NCBI GenBank assembly: GCA_001414485.1
Contig: LLEY01000131.1
Span: 62,001-126,000, forward strand
DNA from: Calycina herbarum
Lineage: Eukaryota > Ascomycota > Leotiomycetes > Helotiales > Pezizellaceae
Reading direction: 5' to 3'
Length of the DNA: 64,000 nt
Made by a program: the position numbers and the translations under genes. Of the stretch, positions 12,696-23,859 are shown in pieces. Under the pieces are notes generated by a model. The model was given only the letters and a program-made list of their open reading frames with translations. It was not told where the DNA came from and did not search any database. Within the stretch, counting starts at the first letter, position 1. Each line of letters starts with the position of its first letter.

Positions 12696-15600
12696 ACGTT
12701 ATCTATAAGCGAGTATAATATATAAGTATATATAACACGGAATCGTACTATTCTAATAAAAATTATAATTAACTACTTATAATAAACAAGATTAATTAAA
12801 ACTACTCTAATTCCTTCTCTTTAGATATATTAATATTAATTTCATAGATACGTATATTATAACTAGTATTACTACATCGTTTACAGCGTCGTTCCCTCGG
12901 TTAGAGTCTAGTAGCTATCTCTCTCTCTTTATCCTCTTCCTATTATATAGTACTCTAGATATTCTTCTAGAACAAAAGATTCTACCTCTCTTATAAAGTT
13001 AATATTCCTTTCTAACAGACACATGTCTTTCTAGCTCTTCGACGCTTACTTAGGGTTTAATTTACCTCTCGAAGGTTCTAGACCTCTGTCTTTAATAATA
13101 TAACCTGGTGTATTATTCTATAACGTGGTTTATTAGAACCTAGCGTATATTAGGACCTAGCGTACTTTTCCTTAGTATTTAACTTTGAATATTAATAAAT
13201 TAACTATAATATATTAAATTAACTATAACTACTTAGAATCCAAAGAATTAGATATATCTATTTCTATTTAATAAGTTCGTATATTATAACCAGCTTTTCC
13301 GTAAGTGCTATAACGCTGTCTAGACAATTGCCTCTTCTTCTTATTACCTCCCTCTATACGTAAGTCGCGTCGTACTTGCTTATTAACGTCCTTTTAAGTT
13401 AAAAGATCTTAGACATTCTCTACTGTAAGTACTCTCTCTTAATATATACGAGTCTTTTTAGCTCTACGGCGTTTGCTTAAGGCTTTATTCGCTGCTCGAA
13501 GAGTACGTACTTTAGTAGATAACAAGGTTATCTTATAAGCTATTCGCTCTATACCTTTTGCTAATATAGCAACTGTTTTAAATAGTAGAGTCGGCGAGCT
13601 CTCCTAGTAATAGATAATCCGTTTCTAAACAAGAGTCGATTATAAGAGCGCTTTAGTAGGGTTTAAGAGAGTCTAGGAGATCTAAGTATTAGAATTAGCA
13701 GTAGAGAGTCTTAGAGGAGTTAGAGTCTATAACCTTACGTCAAGCTTTAAAAGTACTACTTATAAGTTAAAAGGTACTAGGCCAGCTCTACGGAATCTAG
13801 CTTAAGCGTTCTAGACTGTTATTAATTCTTTATATACTACTATAAAAGCTAAAAAGAACTCTACCTTCGTAATATAGTTAATATAAGCTTTAATAAACGT
13901 CTTAATCTACCGACTATATACCTGCTTTAATATACTAAAGTATCTAATATTAAGTAGTTAGGTTATATAGAATAAGTAAGAAGGTAGTCTAAGGGTTATA
14001 ATATTATATACTTTATAATACTCTTGAAATTCGGCCGATTTATAACACTTATACCTATCTAATACTAGTATTCGATATAGACCCTTTATATAACTAGTAG
14101 TATATTTATTAAAGTGTTTTAGCTATTCTAGACCTGTCTCGTTATTTATCTATCTATTACTTATTAGTTTAATAACCTAGTTATATAGGAGGCCGCTGTC
14201 TATATACTAATTCGTAAGATAATTCTTCTCTTAGACGACTAAAAATAGAGAGATATTCTAACCCTCGCTATTAATATAAGTAATTACTATAGCTTATTTC
14301 TAATTACCTAGCTAAACTACTTTACCTCTGCTACGTCGATCTACACGTGTAATAACTATTATAGAGTAAATCACATCTATTATAAAGCCTGTTTTATCGA
14401 AGTTATAGAAATCGTAATCTAAAACGCTGTATTTCGCTCTTATATTTTATATAAGTCGGAACCACGTACTAATTAGGTTAGGATCTTCGTATAAAGCTCT
14501 TTAGAAGTCGTAAACGCGATTAAAACGCGTCTTTAACCCTAGTTGTCGTTGTATAAATCGATGTATCTAAAGCTTACTAACGTGTTTCTCTCTTTATAAT
14601 TTAAGAATATAATTTACTATATCTTCTATACTAGCTAGCTAGGGTATAAACTCTCTAGAATCTAAGTTAAGTATATTCTAAAGAATTACTTCCTTCTTAA
14701 GTTAAGTTAATTTAATATTTACTAGCCGTCGTTCTAGAAGAGAAAGTTAGCTGTTTATTCTATAGCGAAGGCTAGTTTTAGAGACTTTGTAGATTTTTAT
14801 AGTAGCTCGACGACTAAGCTTTTTAGATAATAGAATAGCCTCGATAGCTAAGATAATTTAAGCTTCTTAAGTTTGAATTTCTATTAGTAGTTATTAAGAT
14901 AATACGTATTAAAATAATAAAGTAGAGAAGATAGGAAAAGTACGCCAGGTTCTGATATACGCTAGGTTCTAATAAACCACGTTATATCTCTTTTATAAAT
15001 TAGTTAATTACCTAGAAAATTAAAGTAAGTAAGCTGTTTTAATATATAGAAATATAAGATTTTAGGAATTCAGATTATAAAGTCGCTTTAATTAGGTTAT
15101 TCAGAGTCTTTAAAACTAATAAAGGTAGGTTAATAGCTGATTTAGAGAGTATTAGTATACGTGGCTTAATATCTAGTAGAGATATTATACTTTCTAAATT
15201 AAATAGAATAAGCCTAGCTCCTTAGAAGCTCTCTCGAATATTTATTAACGTTATAGCTTACTAGAAAGTAGTATAGAAGGTAGGTAAAAAGTCGGCTTTT
15301 ATAATATATATAATATATCTCTATATTATATCTTTAATATACTGCTTATATACCTGCTTTAGTAGGCTAAAACAACCGACGTCGAGAGACTAAAGAAGAT
15401 AAGACGAATAAGAAGATATATAAAGGGTAATAATATTATTCTCTTTATAATAAAGCTTAAAATCTATTAAGTAGTAGCTCTCGTAGCCGTCGAGGATAAG
15501 TAGATAGTATATTCTAATTATCTAATCTCTAGTATACTTATTAAAGTACTAAAGCTATTTAAGACCTCTTTTATTTATTATCTAACTGTTATCGCTTATA

Positions 15601-16415
15601 CTAATACACTAGTCCTTTAGTAATTCACTATTTTTATACTATAGCGCGAGGTAGTATTTGCTAGCGACGATAATAAATAGAGAGACTACGTAGCTATAGA
15701 AACTAATATCTTAAATAACTATAACCTATTCTCTATTATCTTACTAAGCTATTTTCAGTCTCCTACGTCTTTTAGTACTTATAACTACTATTCCTGTCGA
15801 GATAATACCTATTATAAAGCCCGTTTTATTAAAGTTATAGATATCTTTATCTTAGATACTATATTTAGTAGTTATATTTTAAACTAGTCGGAACTACATA
15901 GAAATCGTATTAAGGTCTTTGTATTAGGCTCTCTAGTAATAATACTTCCGATAAAGACACGTTTATAAGACTTATTATTACTTTATAAAGTTAGAAGCCT
16001 AGTTTCTACTAGTAGGTACCGCGTTATAGTTATAGAGTAGTCGGTTCGCTATATCTGTTACACTAGTAAGTCTAGAAGAATATACGTATATATCGAGGTC
16101 GAGGATATATTAAACTATTACTAACTCCTCTAGATCTATAAGCTTTCGAGATTTAGGCGTAGAATCGCGTCGTAAAGGTTAACTATGTCGTCGGCGACCT
16201 AGTATACTATAATCGACCTTATAGATTATAGTAGCAGCTCTAGCGCTTAAATCACGGTCACGATCTATAGCCTAACTAGCTAGGAGAATTTTTCTTTCGT
16301 TACTTTTGTTTTATATCGTTAGTTATAGTAGTATTCGAGTTTTAGTTAGAGTGACGCGTCTCGTGTAATTCCGTGTTATATTCACTTATATATTATACTC
16401 GCTTATAGATAACGT
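12696..16415 (-). mobile_element. Outer pogo/Fot1-type DNA transposon (host of a nested copy)
   Basis: Terminal inverted repeats of 48 bp lie at 12696-12743 and 16368-16415; they start ACGTTATCTATAAGCGAG and differ at only two positions. Each end is flanked by TA (12694-12695 and 16416-16417), the Tc1/mariner/pogo target. The minus strand near 15835-15800 reads DIYNFNKTGFIIG, the conserved DDE-1 block around the first catalytic region of pogo/Fot1 transposases. Without the nested element the length is about 1.86 kb, usual for Fot1-like elements. It is RIP-mutated and inactive. Confidence 0.88.
13123..14982 (-). mobile_element. Inner pogo/Fot1-type DNA transposon, nested
   Basis: Inverted repeats of 49 bp at 13123-13171 and 14934-14982 start ACGTGGTTTATTAGAACC and show three mismatches, all transitions. 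TA flanks both ends (13121-13122 and 14983-14984). The minus strand near 14405-14385 reads NFDKTGF, the pogo/Fot1 DDE-1 signature. The 1.86-kb element interrupts the outer transposon, so it inserted later. Numerous stops make the transposase dead. Confidence 0.88.
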
Positions 16416-17290
16416 TACTATATTATAAATTTTAAATTAGAATAATACGTATAAGAGCTTAAAAGCCCTCTAAGCTAGAGCTTTCTAAAGCTGTGAAATT
16501 TATCAAATTCTATCGAGATACTATCTTTTAATCGCGCTAAGAGTAAAGTAGCTTTTCGTAATTAATTTTACCTTAAATCGCGGATCCTACACGTTCTACT
16601 ACGTAAAGTTATTTAGCGTAGTAATTATAATCACTTTTCAGCTTGAAAAGTTGTATAAAAGTACCTTCTTTTCCCTCTAAAACTCTCCTATCTTCATCTT
16701 CCACTTCTATCTTTTATTACTCCTAGAGAGTATTACTTTTTACCTCTCTTTTTTACCCTGCTACGCTAAAACACTAAAACTCGTCTTATCCACTACTACT
16801 ACCAACACTTCAAAAATCAAGGGACAATGTAGACTACTACCAGAAATAGTAGTTGATATAGTGAAAATAAGAGAGGAAATAATAGTCTTTTCCAGCGGAA
16901 TCGCGTACTAAGACCCGTGATTTTATACTAAAAGTCGACTTTTAGCTACGTATTTAATTACACTATAGTCTTATAATAAAAAGCCCTAATATACTCGGTT
17001 TATATGATTTAATATATACTAAAGAGTTCCTACTAATTAGTTTTTAAAAATATACTCTTTTTATTTAATAGTAGTAAAGTAACAGGAGAGTATAGATAGA
17101 AAGAGGGAATAGCTTCATTTTTAAGAAAAGTGGGGTTTAAGTATATTAGTTATTAAATAGTGTACTGTTGATATTTTTAGTATAATAATTTAGTACTAAT
17201 GTATATATACTAATAGTATAATTAAAATATCTTAACTCTATTCTAATATCGTCGTAATATATAACTTAAAAATATCGGAGTAATATATCA
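16416..17290. other. AT-rich unassigned stretch
   Basis: RIP-like sequence with no frame I recognise. At 16650-16830 there is a promoter-like segment (TATAAAA near 16654, then a pyrimidine-rich leader and AAAATCAAGGGACAATG), but the ATG is followed immediately by TAG. This may be the dead 5' end of another mobile element. Base composition changes abruptly near 17290. Confidence 0.4.
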
Positions 17291-19380
17291 CGGTAATACT
17301 ACTGGACTCACTGATTCTAACCGGGGTATTACATACGACTGGCTCAAGTGGTTCCGGGGTATTATAAGGTTCCGTTTTTGAGTTGATGATATTGAGATTA
17401 TTAGGCGAGCCCTCTATGGATTTTTAGGTCTTTCTGGGAAAACCTTAAACTCCTTGCGTATCACGAGCAAACAACACAAGAAACACATTATTGATCGCTT
17501 TTAGGTTATTTTGCAAAGGCCTTGGAGCTAGAGGACATTAGTAAGGTTGCGAGGATGTTTTGCGACTTACCAGTACAGGAAGTATTTCACTCGAAAGTTC
17601 ATAAGAACAGCCTTAAGGGAGTGATGCGGATGATGGAGGATAGTCTTACAAATGGTTGGGCACCTCCATTGGAGTGTCTATGTAGAGTAGCCTCTGTGGA
17701 TGTAAGCGACGCCCGACAACATTTTTGGGGTAACCATTGCATTTGACTGTCGTGGTGGATGGAACTATTGTTGCGATATCGTCTTATTTTCCTTCTCTAA
17801 TTTCTTTAGTGTTCCGGTCATTTTGGGAGGGATAGAACTATCTTTTTATTACTTTATATACTCCTCTGTAATACAGTAAAAGAATAAGGCGCTCGCTCCT
17901 ATTGCATTTGAGAATCCCTATAGCTTTAAAAAGTAGACTTTAAACAACACTATCATAGCAGCCGAAATTCTGCCGAGAACAAAACGGGGGTCAGGTATTT
18001 CATGATGTATGATGCACGCTCCCGCCAATATTATAGAACTACCATTCCCAATGCAAACCCACAACAACAGCATAAATGAATGTTTCCCTAGACCTCTGAT
18101 AATAGCAGATACATCCTTCTTTGTAAAAGATTCAAGAATCGCTCAATAATCGGCATCATCGCCTGCTACTAGTAGGCTGCAGTAGTATTACCTGGGGTTG
18201 ATAGTAGCTGTTTTTGCTTACGTATAGACCTGCTCATCCGCATCAAATATTGTTGTGTACCCATAAGGTTCTAGATTAAAAACAGTAACGCGATCAATAG
18301 AAAGCACTTACGAAATCCCCACCATCCCTACCTCCCCCCAAACAAGCGGACACACTGGCAACAATATCCTCATTTTCTGCCCTTGGCCTTCGAGAGCAGG
18401 TAGCACACAGGTACAGGGACTATTATCTGGGCTGGAATTTAAGGTAGATCGGTTCGCAGATGGTGTACATAAGCTTGGACAGTATAAACAAACTGCTGGA
18501 AGGGCCCCCGACAAAATTCTGTCCATATCTACTGTACAGTTGGAAGGACGGGATTGACGAGAAAGAGGGAAAGTTAGGACCCATGCCAGAAGTCCTGAGG
18601 ATTCTAAGCAGAATGCCGGAAAGAAACGCCTACTTACGTCCAAATACAGACATATACCTAGGGTACTAATTTGCTAGAAACTCGGTTAGTCTTCCTCATC
18701 TTTTCCCCCTTCCAAAAATACCCCATCCCCACTAACATTCCACAGGCCTCCAAGGTCAACATCTCACCAAAATAAATAGCAGCAATGACATTTCCAAGCC
18801 AGACACGGTCTCAAAACCCAGCATGACCAAGTCAAAGTGTATGCCATCAATTATAGGCAAACTACGTATTAGTACTTCTGGTGCTAAAGGCAACAAGTCT
18901 TGTCGAAGCCAAGGCTCTACGACCCAGCTAGACTGTCAAGTCCAAAGAAATTAGGCAGTGTTTCTAGCAGTGCTAAACCAATCTCTCCAGCCTCTTCTCT
19001 TGACCTCCCTCAATCTCGCAAGGTCCTGAATGCTTCAGCACTCCACTTCTAACATCAACACCTTACATCTAAACCTCGCTGCCAACGTTAGCGAAAGAGA
19101 AAAAAGGGTTACAATCGCCAACATCTATGCCAAAGATGATTCGCTTATAAATTATGATATGCTCCGGCTTAAAGATGGGATAACTACACTAGATTTTTGC
19201 TCAAATTTAAGCGACGCCAGCGGGATTCCAGCGCGGTCTAGCCCCTTTCGTGTGACCTGAATCAACCCACGAACGCCTCAAACTTCAAGTTTGAAACTTG
19301 TATATTCCGATTTATTTATACAAGTTTAGTATTAGGGATGAGGGAGATGCCTAGATCGGTTTCGGTTAGAGGCCAGGTTT
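17291..19380. other. Island without heavy RIP, no recognisable gene
   Basis: Composition here is normal for the non-repetitive half of the contig, but the only open frames are short (at most about 110 codons), lie on both strands, and match no family I know. A direct repeat of CCGGGGTATTA occurs near 17320 and 17355, close to the composition boundary. I would not call a gene here. Confidence 0.5.
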
Positions 19381-19384
19381 TTAA

Positions 19385-19740
19385 AATGCGAGACTAGCTG
19401 GAAGAGGGGTAAATACCCCCTTCTTAAGTAGTATACGCTGGACCGAGCTATCAAGATTATAGAGCGTATTGACCATTTTTGCTACGATAGTAAGGATGCC
19501 ATCCACGGGAACACCAAAAAGGTCACTGCTGCTCGGAAGGATCCTGCCCAACTTCCCATCGATATACTCACCTCTGAGGATTGGGATGCCCTTAAGGAAG
19601 TGAGAGCGATCCTTCAACCTTTCTTCCACGAATACACCAAACGTGCTAGCAAACTTGATACAATTACGGGTTCTGTAATCCTGATCCATCCTATAAAAAC
19701 TCTAGCGTTAATTAGGCCAAGTCCGGTCTACGCAGTAGTG
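19385..19740 (+). pseudogene. hAT-family transposase fragment
   Basis: The plus strand reads SWKRGKYPLLK, a TAG stop, then YTLDRAIKIIERIDHFCYDS and, further on, LTSEDWDALKEVRAILQPF and HEYTKRASKLDTITGSV. The W-x-S/R-x-Y, LxRAxxLxxxID, DWxxLxxxxxILxPF and TxxxSxxxxxTxGxV order is that of the middle region of hobo/Ac/Tam3 (hAT) transposases. The TAG can be read as a mutated CAG (Gln). The frame closes at a TAG near 19740. No inverted repeats or upstream domains are seen, so this is a fragment with RIP-compatible but light damage. Confidence 0.72.
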
Positions 19741-20350
19741 TCACTAGCCTAGTGTCGAAGATTGTATATAGTGCCTACGAGAGATGTTAAATGGGCACCG
19801 GGGAAGTTGTAAGGAGAGTCTATATCTTATTAAATGACAGAGCTTAATATCGTGATTCTACTGACACCAAATATGAACAGTTTAGACCATTTCTGCGTTT
19901 CTTATAAGTGTTAGAAGATTGGTGATATCTCGCGATTTGACGAATTTGAGGTGTGCGGATCATTTGGGTAGGCCTTCGCGAAAACCTTGGCGAGTAATAT
20001 TTGATTGTTAAATAATTTAGGTTTGTGTAAGCGCTCGTCACTTGCAATTGGCTCAGTGCGAACTTGGATGTCACGGGGTGAATGCAAAGTGTGCAGTGTA
20101 AAAGCATGAATTGATACAAGAAGAATTAACTAAGGAGAGAAGAGAGCAAAGCTCTTGTATGAGCCTTTGAAAGGAAGGGCCCAGAATTCGAGAGCTTTCA
20201 TTAGTGAAGTCAAGGATTATTTAGTGGCTTTTTTTACATGTTTTTTGCATATAGTTTCATTGTCCCTCTAGGACGGTACCTAAATATTGGCTTTTGATTC
20301 GCTTATGAGACTTGCGAATAACTTCAGAAGTTGGTATTTGAGAGCATGTA

Positions 20351-20585
20351 AGGCCAACAAGCGGTAGACAAAATAAGCCGCACTTTTTTGGCGAGACTTC
20401 TTCCTCAATATCACAACGCAATCTCAATTATAATTCAAAATAATTGGTGCGTAGGAATTGCAATTGTATAAACGATCAAACATTCAGAATTAAAACAATT
20501 CAATTATGTTTTGCGATCGTTAGGAAACATTTCAAAAGTTGCACCTGGAAAAAGTGCGGCCTTTTTGTCCACCGCGTGGCCGAAT
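20351..20585. mobile_element. MITE-like element with long inverted repeats
   Basis: The two ends, GGCCAACAAGCGGTAGACAA followed by AATAAGCCGCACTTTTTT on the left and the complement of GGAAAAAGTGCGGCC...GTCCACCGCGTGGCC on the right, pair over about 35 bp; the inner 12 bp GCCGCACTTTTT are perfect. The body is AT-rich with no coding capacity. TA occurs just outside both ends. Total length is about 235 bp. Exact ends are uncertain by a few bases. Confidence 0.72.
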
Positions 20586-21223
20586 AACATATACTTTACC
20601 TAATGTGACGGGTTGCACTCGATTATACATGTATGTCGTGCCTACTCTAAAATAATGCCATTGTACTGAACGCTGATTAATCAATGGTGTATTTGATGAT
20701 GTATTTGATGATATATTTGATATTGTATTCCATACTTTTGACGCCGGCGAATCGATAGTTAACCGACTCTACAAAAACCACTAATTTTGGTTGGGTGGTG
20801 CCCCGTAATTAAACGCATGACGTAATTAGATGCATTTCGTGATGACTTATGTGACTCCCAATGGAATGCGACGACTCAACACCTGTACGCGGTGTATCCT
20901 ACGATCCTCTAGTACTCTTTGAGTATCTGCAGAGCTAATTTTGAGTCAGATGGAGCTGGTTGTGGTTGCCGCCCTCGGCCGCCTTTTGCGTGGCGCGCAT
21001 CGCAATTGATAACGGCGGAATTACCTTTGGCCTCACAACTATAGTAACGCTAGAACAGAGGCCTATCCATCAAAGACAACCTTGAATATATCGAAAGACA
21101 TCCTCAAGCGCCCGCGGCGTGCATTTTCGGGCCCTTGGGCATCCTTTCGACACCTCTGGGGCTACGTTGCAGAGTTTTCACCAAATGCTTGACGTCCCCT
21201 CTACTCGAATTTCAATATACTAG

Positions 21224-21424
21224 TTGGTTTTCAATACATGTAATGCTGTTGGTTTTCAATACATGCAATGCTGTTGGTTTTCGATACATGCAATGCTGTT
21301 GGTTTTCGATACATGCAATGCTGTTGGTTTTCGATACATGCAATGCTGTTGGTTTTCAATACATGCAATGCTGTTGGTTTTCAATATATGCAATGCTGTT
21401 GGTTTTTACCATATTTGCAATGTC
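21224..21424. repeat. 25-bp tandem repeat
   Basis: Seven copies of TTGGTTTTCRATACATGCAATGCTG start at 21224, 21249, 21274, 21299, 21324, 21349 and 21374, followed by a degraded eighth. Copies differ mainly at one A/G position. Because 25 is not a multiple of 3, all three frames stay open and produce overlapping artificial ORFs. Confidence 0.95.
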
Positions 21425-21843
21425 GAATTCGCAATCAAGGTGAGGCTAGATACTAGACTGCCATGTCGACGGTCGATGACGTTCTCTTAATGTTGGTCAT
21501 TACTGTGACCTTCTCTTTCAGGTAAAGGTCTTACCCACGTTATGACTTGGCATGCTCGCGTTTGTCGTAGACCCACGGCAGTTAATATGACTGTCAGATA
21601 GGCTCGAAAGACAGGTAGTTTTCAGAGTCAAAGGCGTCCCCATTCAACTTTTCCACAAACGTCGTTTTAGGGGCTGATCGGTCAGATAAAGTGACATTTT
21701 TGGCACTATTTGTGGAGTCTGGAGTCTCTAAAGGAGTTCAAATTCATGCTCTTGCGCCACACGCGTGACTATGGTGCGCCACCTACGTAACTGCTCAATC
21801 CGATCGGCGAAGATAGTTAGCGCCTCAATATTCAGGCACTCGA

Positions 21844-21928
21844 CCACCGCACAAACCTGTCCACCACACAAACTCGCCCACCACACAAACCTGCCCACCG
21901 CATAAATTTACCCACACAGAGTCGCCCA
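21844..21928. repeat. 17-bp minisatellite
   Basis: Four copies of a CCACCGCACAAACCTGT-type unit in tandem, followed by a shorter fifth (CCACACAGAGTCGC). It lies about 70 bp upstream of the presumed start of the decayed gene at 21999. Confidence 0.85.
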
Positions 21929-21998
21929 TCGCACTATCTCTGCATTGTCATTTTATATTTCAAACTACTCTACGCAACTTTTTCTTTGAAGTATTGAA

Positions 21999-23850
21999 AT
22001 GGACGAGCTCCAAGAAATTCAGCGGCGTTGGATTGAAAGGGTGAACGCGAAACCAGTTACAAAGCAGTAGACTCATCCAGCGCAAGATCTCACTCAGGCT
22101 CCGCAACGCTAAAAACCACTCGCTTCAGCAGAGAAGACTGGTCGGAGAGATTCTGTAAAATTGGATGCAAATCCAATACATGGTGTCTGGAAACCAAACA
22201 TGGAGACAGGGAGATTATCGTAATAGAGTCGATGGTTGACCGAGTACAAGGTGCCTGGGAGCATTAAAATAAGCCAAAAGGTGCTAAGTTTTGGAAGGAT
22301 TCCGCCGATAGATCTTTGGGGGTAACGAGAGAAGACGCAAAGTGGATAGTGGATGAGCTAAATAGCATGGAAACGTCTACCGTCGTAGTTTTGACCTCGC
22401 AAAACCCGATTATCGAAGACCAAAACAGCACTTGTTACTACAACGACGCTCCTTCGGCAGCGCAGTTAATTCCTACACCGCCAATGCCTCCTTATAGGGA
22501 GGGAGAAAGCCAGCCTAGTACCCAGTCAAATGTGGAATCAAGAGAGGAACATCGACCCTTAATACCGCAAATGATCATAGCAAAATGCAAAGGTAATAGT
22601 ACGGCTTTAGCGAAGTTGAAATCGATTCCTTGCTTTTCTCGTAATTTTCCTCCAACGAATGTCGACAAACGGAAATAGGGGACCTATCAAATGCCGATTA
22701 TGTTTAATATTCGCGAATGTATTCCAACCAGCAATTACCCCTCTTACGAGCAACTCTTGAGCTCATGTTTAAATGAGCCAAGGCTAGCAAAGCGGAGGCA
22801 GGTTCGGGAGGTCCTCGCATCGGGATTTCAGCTAACTGCGTAGCATAAGGGATGCAGTGTCGTCACTGGTATTGAGCTTCAAGGGATGGAAGAGCTAAAG
22901 CTAGAGCTTCCTACAGGAATCAGCGAACTCGAAATTGCCGACTAAGCAACTAGGAAGAAGATAGTAATAAACATGTGTCGGAGTAGCGCTACGTTTGATT
23001 TCTATATCGACGAAACTAGCAACTTAGCACTGCTAGGTATAGGTACCGAGGTAGAATATGAAAAGTACTAGCTATTTATACCCTTAACTCTAAAAAACTT
23101 AGAAGTCTTCTAAGGATAGGCAAAACTTAAGCATAGAGACTATGATTTAACTCTGCTACGGGATATTACCTTACTAGACGACGTGATTTTCTTCTACTAA
23201 ATACCTAAGGACGTTATATAGATTCCGACAGGTGCTCTTCACGCTACCCTTAGTAATAGTAACTCGATTTTATATAGATCTGTCTTTGAGATTGTTTAGG
23301 ATATTAACCTTATTACACGTAGCCTAAGTGCTCTTTAGAAGTTATTAAAAGTATATAAAAGAGTACGCCTAGTAGAACGTTTTAAAATTATACTTTAAAA
23401 ATCGTTAGAATCAAGGCTATACGTAGGAAAAGTGATTCGGGTAATCTGTGATAGAGATTTCTAAAAGTTAATAGAAGAAAACGCTCGAGCTTTCTAAGAG
23501 GTTTTAGTTTAGCTGTTTAAGAGCGTTAAGTCTAGGGGGTTTTAAGAGATATTATTACTACTTTAATATAGATACGAGGGATATAACTTTCAAATCTCTA
23601 ATAAGATAATAACTTATCTTAACTCTATATATATAGAACTGTTATACTTGAAGTTATAAGAGCTAGCGGTTATAAGTAGTAATCGACGGAAGAGAGTAGA
23701 TAAGAAGACTAGAGAGAAGAAGTTAAAAAGGTCGACACGAGAGAATAAAAATTATAATAGTAACTTCTAATTATGCTTACTATACGAAATATCAAGCGGA
23801 GCTCTTATAACGAGATAGTATATTCTAGGATATTAGATACTAAGATTAAG
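21999..23850 (+). pseudogene. Decayed gene of unknown family with graded RIP damage
   Basis: An ATG at 21999 opens MDELQEIQRRWIERVNAKPV before a TAG. After one frame change, a single frame from about 22316 to at least 23620 stays protein-like, including TREDAKWIVDELNSMETSTV, RECIPTSNYPSYEQLLSSCL, KHRDYDLTLLRDITLLDDV and PTGALHATLSNSNSILYRSV. A basic stretch (RRKRVDKKTREKKLKRSTR) lies near 23690. Every stop I read in that frame is TAG or TAA, none TGA, as expected from CA-to-TA changes in Gln codons or TG-to-TA in Trp codons. Stops are rare before 22950 and frequent after 23000. I do not recognise the family; it could be an element-encoded or a host gene. Confidence 0.6.
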
Positions 23851-23859
23851 GACTTAAAC

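Noticed and set aside
16650..16840. Gene start with TATA box, leader and ATG at 16827
   Set aside because: The ATG is followed directly by TAG and the frame is full of stops; at best a dead element promoter.
21135..21490. Three overlapping plus-strand ORFs
   Set aside because: They are by-products of the 25-bp tandem repeat, which lacks stops in all frames.
21224..21928. CRISPR-like array
   Set aside because: Repeats are contiguous tandem minisatellites without spacers, in a eukaryotic genome.
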